This document shows, piece after piece, positions 15,001-27,000 of a stretch of 64,000 nt of DNA. Both the position numbers and the translations under genes were made by a program. Position 1 is the first letter of the stretch, and the number at the start of each line of letters is the position of its first letter. The notes under the pieces were generated by a model. The model ran no database searches and was not told the origin of the DNA. It saw only the letters and a program-made list of their open reading frames with translations. The stretch comes from Phytopythium helicoides (Eukaryota; Oomycota; Peronosporomycetes; Pythiales; Pythiaceae): assembly GCA_024867545.1 (NCBI GenBank), contig JANFNE010000012.1, positions 806,001-870,000 of the forward strand, given 5' to 3'.

Positions 15001-18000
15001 ACCGGAGCAGGTGACGCTGCTCGTGAACGTGAGTGTTCGTTTCGACGCGGAGCGCAGCGGTCGCTCTTGTGACGACATGTCGTCTTCGTCTGCATCATCG
15101 GTGTCTGCGTCTGCGTCTGTGACGTGGGAGTACACGGTGGTGCGCGTGCCGGATCCTCGCGCGAGTCTGGTGTCTGCGTTCATGCAGCAGGACAAGGTGT
15201 CCGTGTCTAGCGTGCAAGGCGAGTCTGCGGACGTGCCTGTGTGGGACTGGCGGTCTTTGGTTGCGAGCTCGCTGTCGCTGTCACCGTCCGAGTCTCAGCC
15301 GCAGTCGCTGCCGACGTGGTGGGACGAGTACTGGTCGGTGAGCGTGGAGCTTCGCGGAAGCGACGTGTCGGATGTGTCGGAGTGGGTGGAGTCTGCACAA
15401 TGGGAAGGGTCTGACTCTGGCGTGACGGTGACGAGCGTGGGGGCGACGAGTAGCAGCGGTCGGGGCGTGGTTCGCGTGTCTCCGGCCGCGCTGTCGTCTG
15501 CGGCGTGGCAGTCAAGCGGCGTTCTGAGCTTGTTGCCGACGGCGAGTGTGTCGGGCGTGTTCCGCGGGTCGCTGGTGTACGTGTTCCGCGGGAAGCAGTG
15601 GTCGGGCGAAGCGCAAGTGTCTCGGCTGGTCGAGATCGAGTGGACGCGACGCGCGTCGCCGGCGGAGTCGATGGACATTGTGTTGGGTCCACTGGTGGAG
15701 CGTTCCGTGATCTTCGCGAACGCGTCTGTGGTGGTGCCTGTGCTGGATATGGCGAAGGCATCGTTGGTGCGTGGGTGGCGGTCGCTGTCGGAGTCTGGCG
15801 CGGCGTCGTTGTCGTCTTCACCGCCGTCTTCTTCGTGCTCGCTGGCGTCGATGCTGTCCGAGTCAGGCGTGTCGTCGTTCAAGGTGGAGCGTGTGAGTCT
15901 CTCTGTGCCGTCGTGGAGCGGTGTGGCTCTGATGCGGCGGTCGCACGGCAGTCATGGGAGCCGTTCGAGAGCACAGCATGCGTGGATGTCCGTGGGCGAG
16001 AGCTATGATGTGTCTGTGTCGGACATGGTCGAGCTCGGCGACGAGTCTTTTGCTCTGGTGCCGCGCAACTTGGTACCGGAGCAGGTGACGCTGCTCGTGA
16101 ACGTGAGTGTTCGTTTCGACGCGGAGCGCAGCGGTCGCTCTTGTGACGACATGTCGTCTTCGTCTGCATCATCGGTGTCTGCGTCTGCGTCTGTGACGTG
16201 GGAGTACACGGTGGTGCGCGTGCCGGATCCTCGCGCGAGTCTGGTGTCTGCGTTCATGCAGCAGGACAAGGTGTCCGTGTCTAGCGTGCAAGGCGAGTCT
16301 GCGGACGTGCCTGTGTGGGACTGGCGGTCTTTGGTTGCGAGCTCGCTGTCGCTGTCACCGTCCGAGTCTCAGCCGCAGTCGCTGCCGACGTGGTGGGACG
16401 AGTACTGGTCGGTGAGCGTGGAGCTTCGCGGAAGCGACGTGTCGGATGTGTCGGAGTGGGTGGAGTCTGCACAATGGGAAGGGTCTGACTCTGGCGTGAC
16501 GGTGACGAGCGTGGGGGCGACGAGTAGCAGCGGTCGGGGCGTGGTTCGCGTGTCTCCGGCCGCGCTGTCGTCTGCGGCGTGGCAGTCAAGCGGCGTTCTG
16601 AGCTTGTTGCCGACGGCGAGTGTGTCGGGCGTGTTCCGCGGGTCGCTGGTGTACGTGTTCCGCGGGAAGCAGTGGTCGGGCGAAGCGCAAGTGTCTCGGC
16701 TGGTCGAGATCGAGTGGACGCGACGCGCGTCGCCGGCGGAGTCGATGGACATTGTGTTGGGTCCACTGGTGGAGCGTTCCGTGATCTTCGCGAACGCGTC
16801 TGTGGTGGTGCCTGTGCTGGATATGGCGAAGGCATCGTTGGTGCGTGGGTGGCGGTCGCTGTCGGAGTCTGGCGCGGCGTCGTTGTCGTCTTCACCGCCG
16901 TCTTCTTCGTGCTCGCTGGCGTCGATGCTGTCCGAGTCAGGCGTGTCGTCGTTCAAGGTGGAGCGTGTGAGTCTCTCTGTGCCGTCGTGGAGCGGTGTGG
17001 CTCTGATGCGGCGGTCGCACGGCAGTCTTGGGAGCCGTTCGAGAGCACAGCATGCGTGGATGTCCGTGGGCGAGAGCTATGATGTGTCTGTGTCGGACAT
17101 GGTCGAGCTCGGCGACGAGTCTTTTGCTCTGGTGCCGCGCAACTTGGTACCGGAGCAGGTGACGCTGCTCGTGAACGTGAGTGTTCGTTTCGACGCGGAG
17201 CGCAGCGGTCGCTCTTGTGACGACATGTCGTCTTCGTCTGCATCATCGGTGTCTGCGTCTGCGTCTGTGACGTGGGAGTACACGGTGGTGCGCGTGCCGG
17301 ATCCTCGCGCGAGTCTGGTGTCTGCGTTCATGCAGCAGGGCAAGGTGTCCGTGTCTAGCGTGCAAGGCGAGTCTGCGGACGTGCCTGTGTGGGACTGGCG
17401 GTCTTTGGTTGCGAGCTCGCTGTCGCTGTCACCGTCCGAGTCTCAGCCGCAGTCGCTGCCGACGTGGTGGGACGAGTACTGGTCGGTGAGCGTGGAGCTT
17501 CGCGGAAGCGACGTGTCGGATGTGTCGGAGTGGGTGGAGTCTGCACAATGGGAAGGGTCTGACTCTGGCGTGACGGTGACGAGCGTGGGGGCGACGAGTA
17601 GCAGCGGTCGGGGCGTGGTTCGCGTGTCTCCGGCCGCGCTGTCGTCTGCGGCGTGGCAGTCAAGCGGCGTTCTGAGCTTGTTGCCGACGGCGAGTGTGTC
17701 GGGCGTGTTCCGCGGGTCGCTGGTGTACGTGTTCCGCGGGAAGCAGTGGTCGGGCGAAGCGCAAGTGTCTCGGCTGGTCGAGATCGAGTGGACGCGACGC
17801 GCGTCGCCGGCGGAGTCGATGGACATTGTGTTGGGTCCACTGGTGGAGCGTTCCGTGATCTTCGCGAACGCGTCTGTGGTGGTGCCTGTGCTGGATATGG
17901 CGAAGGCATCGTTGGTGCGTGGGTGGCGGTCGCTGTCGGAGTCTGGCGCGGCGTCGTTGTCGTCTTCACCGCCGTCTTCTTCGTGCTCGCTGGCGTCGAT

Positions 18001-21000
18001 GCTGTCCGAGTCAGGCGTATCGTCGTTCAAGGTGGAGCGTGTGAGTCTCTCTGTGCCGTCGTGGAGCGGTGTGGCTCTGATGCGGCGGTCGCACGGCAGT
18101 CATGGGAGCCGTTCGAGAGCACAGCATGCGTGGATGTCCGTGGGCGAGAGCTATGATGTGTCTGTGTCGGACATGGTCGAGCTCGGCGACGAGTCTTTTG
18201 CTCTGGTGCCGCGCAACTTGGTACCGGAGCAGGTGACGCTGCTCGTGAACGTGAGTGTTCGTTTCGACGCGGAGCGCAGCGGTCGCTCTTGTGACGACAT
18301 GTCGTCTTCGTCTGCATCATCGGTGTCTGCGTCTGCGTCTGTGACGTGGGAGTACACGGTGGTGCGCGTGCCGGATCCTCGCGCGAGTCTGGTGTCTGCG
18401 TTCATGCAGCAGGACAAGGTGTCCGTGTCTAGCGTGCAAGGCGAGTCTGCGGACGTGCCTGTGTGGGACTGGCGGTCTTTGGTTGCGAGCTCGCTGTCGC
18501 TGTCACCGTCCGAGTCTCAGCCGCAGTCGCTGCCGACGTGGTGGGACGAGTACTGGTCGGTGAGCGTGGAGCTTCGCGGAAGCGACGTGTCGGATGTGTC
18601 GGAGTGGGTGGAGTCTGCACAATGGGAAGGGTCTGACTCTGGCGTGACGGTGACGAGCGTGGGGGCGACGAGTAGCAGCGGTCGGGGCGTGGTTCGCGTG
18701 TCTCCGGCCGCGCTGTCGTCTGCGGCGTGGCAGTCAAGCGGCGTTCTGAGCTTGTTGCCGACGGCGAGTGTGTCGGGCGTGTTCGCGGGTCGCTGGTGTA
18801 CGTGTTCCGCGGGAAGCAGTGGTCGGGCGAAGCGCAAGTGTCTCGGCTGGTCGAGATCGAGTGGACGCGACGCGCGTCGCCGGCGGAGTCGATGGACATT
18901 GTGTTGGGTCCACTGGTGGAGCGTTCCGTGATCTTCGCGAACGCGTCTGTGGTGGTGCCTGTGCTGGATATGGCGAAGGCATCGTTGGTGCGTGGGTGGC
19001 GGTCGCTGTCGGAGTCTGGCGCGGCGTCGTTGTCGTCTTCACCGCCGTCTTCTTCGTGCTCGCTGGCGTCGATGCTGTCCGAGTCAGGCGTGTCGTCGTT
19101 CAAGGTGGAGCGTGTGAGTCTCTCTGTGCCGTCGTGGAGCGGTGTGGCTCTGATGCGGCGGTCGCACGGCAGTCTTGGGAGCCGTTCGAGAGCACAGCAT
19201 GCGTGGATGTCCGTGGGCGAGAGCTATGATGTGTCTGTGTCGGACATGGTCGAGCTCGGCGACGAGTCTTTTGCTCTGGTGCCGCGCAACTTGGTACCGG
19301 AGCAGGTGACGCTGCTCGTGAACGTGAGTGTTCGTTTCGACGCGGAGCGCAGCGGTCGCTCTTGTGACGACATGTCGTCTTCGTCTGCATCATCGGTGTC
19401 TGCGTCTGCGTCTGTGACGTGGGAGTACACGGTGGTGCGCGTGCCGGATCCTCGCGCGAGTCTGGTGTCTGCGTTCATGCAGCAGGACAAGGTGTCCGTG
19501 TCTAGCGTGCAAGGCGAGTCTGCGGACGTGCCTGTGTGGGACTGGCGGTCTTTGGTTGCGAGCTCGCTGTCGCTGTCACCGTCCGAGTCTCAGCCGCAGT
19601 CGCTGCCGACGTGGTGGGACGAGTACTGGTCGGTGAGCGTGGAGCTTCGCGGAAGCGACGTGTCGGATGTGTCGGAGTGGGTGGAGTCTGCACAATGGGA
19701 AGGGTCTGACTCTGGCGTGACGGTGACGAGCGTGGGGGCGACGAGTAGCAGCGGTCGGGGCGTGGTTCGCGTGTCTCCGGCCGCGCTGTCGTCTGCGGCG
19801 TGGCAGTCAAGCGGCGTTCTGAGCTTGTTGCCGACGGCGAGTGTGTCGGGCGTGTTCGCGGGTCGCTGGTGTACGTGTTCCGCGGGAAGCAGTGGTCGGG
19901 CGAAGCGCAAGTGTCTCGGCTGGTCGAGATCGAGTGGACGCGACGCGCGTCGCCGGCGGAGTCGATGGACATTGTGTTGGGTCCACTGGTGGAGCGTTCC
20001 GTGATCTTCGCGAACGCGTCTGTGGTGGTGCCTGTGCTGGATATGGCGAAGGCATCGTTGGTGCGTGGGTGGCGGTCGCTGTCGGAGTCTGGCGCGGCGT
20101 CGTTGTCGTCTTCACCGCCGTCTTCTTCGTGCTCGCTGGCGTCGATGCTGTCCGAGTCAGGCGTGTCGTCGTTCAAGGTGGAGCGTGTGAGTCTCTCTGT
20201 GCCGTCGTGGAGCGGTGTGGCTCTGATGCGGCGGTCGCACGGCAGTCTTGGGAGCCGTTCGAGAGCACAGCATGCGTGGATGTCCGTGGGCGAGAGCTAT
20301 GATGTGTCTGTGTCGGACATGGTCGAGCTCGGCGACGAGTCTTTTGCTCTGGTGCCGCGCAACTTGGTACCGGAGCAGGTGACGCTGCTCGTGAACGTGA
20401 GTGTTCGTTTCGACGCGGAGCGCAGCGGTCGCTCTTGTGACGACATGTCGTCTTCGTCTGCATCATCGGTGTCTGCGTCTGCGTCTGTGACGTGGGAGTA
20501 CACGGTGGTGCGCGTGCCGGATCCTCGCGCGAGTCTGGTGTCTGCGTTCATGCAGCAGGACAAGGTGTCCGTGTCTAGCGTGCAAGGCGAGTCTGCGGAC
20601 GTGCCTGTGTGGGACTGGCGGTCTTTGGTTGCGAGCTCGCTGTCGCTGTCACCGTCCGAGTCTCAGCCGCAGTCGCTGCCGACGTGGTGGGACGAGTACT
20701 GGTCGGTGAGCGTGGAGCTTCGCGGAAGCGACGTGTCGGATGTGTCGGAGTGGGTGGAGTCTGCACAATGGGAAGGGTCTGACTCTGGCGTGACGGTGAC
20801 GAGCGTGGGGGCGACGAGTAGCAGCGGTCGGGGCGTGGTTCGCGTGTCTCCGGCCGCGCTGTCGTCTGCGGCGTGGCAGTCAAGCGGCGTTCTGAGCTTG
20901 TTGCCGACGGCGAGTGTGTCGGGCGTGTTTCGCGGGTCGCTGGTGTACGTGTTCCGCGGGAAGCAGTGGTCGGGCGAAGCGCAAGTGTCTCGGCTGGTCG

Positions 21001-24000
21001 AGATCGAGTGGACGCGACGCGCGTCGCCGGCGGAGTCGATGGACATTGTGTTGGGTCCACTGGTGGAGCGTTCCGTGATCTTCGCGAACGCGTCTGTGGT
21101 GGTGCCTGTGCTGGATATGGCGAAGGCATCGTTGGTGCGTGGGTGGCGGTCGCTGTCGGAGTCTGGCGCGGCGTCGTTGTCGTCTTCACCGCCGTCTTCT
21201 TCGTGCTCGCTGGCGTCGATGCTGTCCGAGTCAGGCGTATCGTCGTTCAAGGTGGAGCGTGTGAGTCTCTCTGTGCCGTCGTGGAGCGGTGTGGCTCTGA
21301 TGCGGCGGTCGCACGGCAGTGTTGGGAGCCGTTCGAGAGCACAGCATGCGTGGATGTCCGTGGGCGAGAGCTATGATGTGTCTGTGTCGGACATGGTCGA
21401 GCTCGGCGACGAGTCTTTTGCTCTGGTGCCGCGCAACTTGGTACCGGAGCAGGTGACGCTGCTCGTGAACGTGAGTGTTCGTTTCGACGCGGAGCGCAGC
21501 GGTCGCTCTTGTGACGACATGTCGTCTTCGTCTGCATCATCGGTGTCTGCGTCTGCGTCTGTGACGTGGGAGTACACGGTGGTGCGCGTGCCGGATCCTC
21601 GCGCGAGTCTGGTGTCTGCGTTCATGCAGCAGGACAAGGTGTCCGTGTCTAGCGTGCAAGGCGAGTCTGCGGACGTGCCTGTGTGGGACTGGCGGTCTTT
21701 GGTTGCGAGCTCGCTGTCGCTGTCACCGTCCGAGTCTCAGCCGCAGTCGCTGCCGACGTGGTGGGACGAGTACTGGTCGGTGAGCGTGGAGCTTCGCGGA
21801 AGCGACGTGTCGGATGTGTCGGAGTGGGTGGAGTCTGCACAATGGGAAGGGTCTGACTCTGGCGTGACGGTGACGAGCGTGGGGGCGACGAGTAGCAGCG
21901 GTCGGGGCGTGGTTCGCGTGTCTCCGGCCGCGCTGTCGTCTGCGGCGTGGCAGTCAAGCGGCGTTCTGAGCTTGTTGCCGACGGCGAGTGTGTCGGGCGT
22001 GTTTCGCGGGTCGCTGGTGTACGTGTTCCGCGGGAAGCAGTGGTCGGGCGAAGCGCAAGTGTCTCGGCTGGTCGAGATCGAGTGGACGCGACGCGCGTCG
22101 CCGGCGGAGTCGATGGACATTGTGTTGGGTCCACTGGTGGAGCGTTCCGTGATCTTCGCGAACGCGTCTGTGGTGGTGCCTGTGCTGGATATGGCGAAGG
22201 CATCGTTGGTGCGTGGGTGGCGGTCGCTGTCGGAGTCTGGCGCGGCGTCGTTGTCGTCTTCACCGCCGTCTTCTTCGTGCTCGCTGGCGTCGATGCTGTC
22301 CGAGTCAGGCGTGTCGTCGTTCAAGGTGGAGCGTGTGAGTCTCTCTGTGCCGTCGTGGAGCGGTGTGGCTCTGATGCGGCGGTCGCACGGCAGTGTTGGG
22401 AGCCGTTCGAGAGCACAGCATGCGTGGATGTCCGTGGGCGAGAGCTATGATGTGTCTGTGTCGGACATGGTCGAGCTCGGCGACGAGTCTTTTGCTCTGG
22501 TGCCGCGCAACTTGGTACCGGAGCAGGTGACGCTGCTCGTGAACGTGAGTGTTCGTTTCGACGCGGAGCGCAGCGGTCGCTCTTGTGACGACATGTCGTC
22601 TTCGTCTGCATCATCGGTGTCTGCGTCTGCGTCTGTGACGTGGGAGTACACGGTGGTGCGCGTGCCGGATCCTCGCGCGAGTCTGGTGTCTGCGTTCATG
22701 CAGCAGGACAAGGTGTCCGTGTCTAGCGTGCAAGGCGAGTCTGCGGACGTGCCTGTGTGGGACTGGCGGTCTTTGGTTGCGAGCTCGCTGTCGCTGTCAC
22801 CGTCCGAGTCTCAGCCGCAGTTGCTGCCGACGTGGTGGGACGAGTACTGGTCGGTGAGCGTGGAGCTTCGCGGAAGCGACGTGTCGGATGTGTCGGAGTG
22901 GGTGGAGTCTGCACAATGGGAAGGGTCTGACTCTGGCGTGACGGTGACGAGCGTGGGGGCGACGAGTAGCAGCGGTCGGGGCGTGGTTCGCGTGTCTCCG
23001 GCCGCGCTGTCGTCTGCGGCGTGGCAGTCAAGCGGCGTTCTGAGCTTGTTGCCGACGGCGAGTGTGTCGGGCGTGTTCGCGGGTCGCTGGTGTACGTGTT
23101 CCGCGGGAAGCAGTGGTCGGGCGAAGCGCAAGTGTCTCGGCTGGTCGAGATTGAGTGGACGCGACGCGCGTCGCCGGCGGAGTCGATGGACATTGTGTTG
23201 GGTCCACTGGTGGAGCGTTCCGTGATCTTCGCGAACGCGTCTGTGGTGGTGCCTGTGCTGGATATGGCGAAGGCATCGTTGGTGCGTGGGTGGCGGTCGC
23301 TGTCGGAGTCTGGCGCGGCGTCGTTGTCGTCTTCACCGCCGTCTTCTTCGTGCTCGCTGGCGTCGATGCTGTCCGAGTCAGGCGTATCGTCGTTCAAGGT
23401 GGAGCGTGTGAGTCTCTCTGTGCCGTCGTGGAGCGGTGTGGCTCTGATGCGGCGGTCGCACGGCAGTGTTGGGAGCCGTTCGAGAGCACAGCATGCGTGG
23501 ATGTCCGTGGGCGAGAGCTATGATGTGTCTGTGTCGGACATGGTCGAGCTCGGCGACGAGTCTTTTGCTCTGGTGCCGCGCAACTTGGTACCGGAGCAGG
23601 TGACGCTGCTCGTGAACGTGAGTGTTCGTTTCGACGCGGAGCGCAGCGGTCGCTCTTGTGACGACATGTCGTCTTCGTCTGCATCATCGGTGTCTGCGTC
23701 TGCGTCTGTGACGTGGGAGTACACGGTGGTGCGCGTGCCGGATCCTCGCGCGAGTCTGGTGTCTGCGTTCATGCAGCAGGACAAGGTGTCCGTGTCTAGC
23801 GTGCAAGGCGAGTCTGCGGACGTGCCTGTGTGGGACTGGCGGTCTTTGGTTGCGAGCTCGCTGTCGCTGTCACCGTCCGAGTCTCAGCCGCAGTCGCTGC
23901 CGACGTGGTGGGACGAGTACTGGTCGGTGAGCGTGGAGCTTCGCGGAAGCGACGTGTCGGATGTGTCGGAGTGGGTGGAGTCTGCACAATGGGAAGGGTC

Positions 24001-27000
24001 TGACTCTGGCGTGACGGTGACGAGCGTGGGGGCGACGAGTAGCAGCGGTCGGGGCGTGGTTCGCGTGTCTCCGGCCGCGCTGTCGTCTGCGGCGTGGCAG
24101 TCAAGCGGCGTTCTGAGCTTGTTGCCGACGGCGAGTGTGTCGGGCGTGTTTCGCGGGTCGCTGGTGTACGTGTTCCGCGGGAAGCAGTGGTCGGGCGAAG
24201 CGCAAGTGTCTCGGCTGGTCGAGATCGAGTGGACGCGACGCGCGTCGCCGGCGGAGTCGATGGACATTGTGTTGGGTCCACTGGTGGAGCGTTCCGTGAT
24301 CTTCGCGAACGCGTCTGTGGTGGTGCCTGTGCTGGATATGGCGAAGGCATCGTTGGTGCGTGGGTGGCGGTCGCTGTCGGAGTCTGGCGCGGCGTCGTTG
24401 TCGTCTTCACCGCCGTCTTCTTCGTGCTCGCTGGCGTCGATGCTGTCCGAGTCAGGCGTATCGTCGTTCAAGGTGGAGCGTGTGAGTCTCTCTGTGCCGT
24501 CGTGGAGCGGTGTGGCTCTGATGCGGCGGTCGCACGGCAGTGTTGGGAGCCGTTCGAGAGCACAGCATGCGTGGATGTCCGTGGGCGAGAGCTATGATGT
24601 GTCTGTGTCGGACATGGTCGAGCTCGGCGACGAGTCTTTTGCTCTGGTGCCGCGCAACTTGGTACCGGAGCAGGTGACGCTGCTCGTGAACGTGAGTGTT
24701 CGTTTCGACGCGGAGCGCAGCGGTCGCTCTTGTGACGACATGTCGTCTTCGTCTGCATCATCGGTGTCTGCGTCTGCGTCTGTGACGTGGGAGTACACGG
24801 TGGTGCGCGTGCCGGATCCTCGCGCGAGTCTGGTGTCTGCGTTCATGCAGCAGGACAAGGTGTCCGTGTCTAGCGTGCAAGGCGAGTCTGCGGACGTGCC
24901 TGTGTGGGACTGGCGGTCTTTGGTTGCGAGCTCGCTGTCGCTGTCACCGTCCGAGTCTCAGCCGCAGTCGCTGCCGACGTGGTGGGACGAGTACTGGTCG
25001 GTGAGCGTGGAGCTTCGCGGAAGCGACGTGTCGGATGTGTCGGAGTGGGTGGAGTCTGCACAATGGGAAGGGTCTGACTCTGGCGTGACGGTGACGAGCG
25101 TGGGGGCGACGAGTAGCAGCGGTCGGGGCGTGGTTCGCGTGTCTCCGGCCGCGCTGTCGTCTGCGGCGTGGCAGTCAAGCGGCGTTCTGAGCTTGTTGCC
25201 GACGGCGAGTGTGTCGGGCGTGTTTCGCGGGTCGCTGGTGTACGTGTTCCGCGGGAAGCAGTGGTCGGGCGAAGCGCAAGTGTCTCGGCTGGTCGAGATC
25301 GAGTGGACGCGACGCGCGTCGCCGGCGGAGTCGATGGACATTGTGTTGGGTCCACTGGTGGAGCGTTCCGTGATCTTCGCGAACGCGTCTGTGGTGGTGC
25401 CTGTGCTGGATATGGCGAAGGCATCGTTGGTGCGTGGGTGGCGGTCGCTGTCGGAGTCTGGCGCGGCGTCGTTGTCGTCTTCACCGCCGTCTTCTTCGTG
25501 CTCGCTGGCGTCGATGCTGTCCGAGTCAGGCGTATCGTCGTTCAAGGTGGAGCGTGTGAGTCTCTCTGTGCCGTCGTGGAGCGGTGTGGCTCTGATGCGG
25601 CGGTCGCACGGCAGTCATGGGAGCCGTTCGAGAGCACAGCATGCGTGGATGTCCGTGGGCGAGAGCTATGATGTGTCTGTGTCGGACATGGTCGAGCTCG
25701 GCGACGAGTCTTTTGCTCTGGTGCCGCGCAACTTGGTACCGGAGCAGGTGACGCTGCTCGTGAACGTGAGTGTTCGTTTCGACGCGGAGCGCAGCGGTCG
25801 CTCTTGTGACGACATGTCGTCTTCGTCTGCATCATCGGTGTCTGCGTCTGCGTCTGTGACGTGGGAGTACACGGTGGTGCGCGTGCCGGATCCTCGCGCG
25901 AGTCTGGTGTCTGCGTTCATGCAGCAGGACAAGGTGTCCGTGTCTAGCGTGCAAGGCGAGTCTGCGGACGTGCCTGTGTGGGACTGGCGGTCTTTGGTTG
26001 CGAGCTCGCTGTCGCTGTCACCGTCCGAGTCTCAGCCGCAGTTGCTGCCGACGTGGTGGGACGAGTACTGGTCGGTGAGCGTGGAGCTTCGCGGAAGCGA
26101 CGTGTCGGATGTGTCGGAGTGGGTGGAGTCTGCACAATGGGAAGGGTCTGACTCTGGCGTGACGGTGACGAGCGTGGGGGCGACGAGTAGCAGCGGTCGG
26201 GGCGTGGTTCGCGTGTCTCCGGCCGCGCTGTCGTCTGCGGCGTGGCAGTCAAGCGGCGTTCTGAGCTTGTTGCCGACGGCGAGTGTGTCGGGCGTGTTTC
26301 GCGGGTCGCTGGTGTACGTGTTCCGCGGGAAGCAGTGGTCGGGCGAAGCGCAAGTGTCTCGGCTGGTCGAGATCGAGTGGACGCGACGCGCGTCGCCGGC
26401 GGAGTCGATGGACATTGTGTTGGGTCCACTGGTGGAGCGTTCCGTGATCTTCGCGAACGCGTCTGTGGTGGTGCCTGTGCTGGATATGGCGAAGGCATCG
26501 TTGGTGCGTGGGTGGCGGTCGCTGTCGGAGTCTGGCGCGGCGTCGTTGTCGTCTTCACCGCCGTCTTCTTCGTGCTCGCTGGCGTCGATGCTGTCCGAGT
26601 CAGGCGTATCGTCGTTCAAGGTGGAGCGTGTGAGTCTCTCTGTGCCGTCGTGGAGCGGTGTGGCTCTGATGCGGCGGTCGCACGGCAGTCATGGGAGCCG
26701 TTCGAGAGCACAGCATGCGTGGATGTCCGTGGGCGAGAGCTATGATGTGTCTGTGTCGGACATGGTCGAGCTCGGCGACGAGTCTTTTGCTCTGGTGCCG
26801 CGCAACTTGGTACCGGAGCAGGTGACGCTGCTCGTGAACGTGAGTGTTCGTTTCGACGCGGAGCGCAGCGGTCGCTCTTGTGACGACATGTCGTCTTCGT
26901 CTGCATCATCGGTGTCTGCGTCTGCGTCTGTGACGTGGGAGTACACGGTGGTGCGCGTGCCGGATCCTCGCGCGAGTCTGGTGTCTGCGTTCATGCAGCA

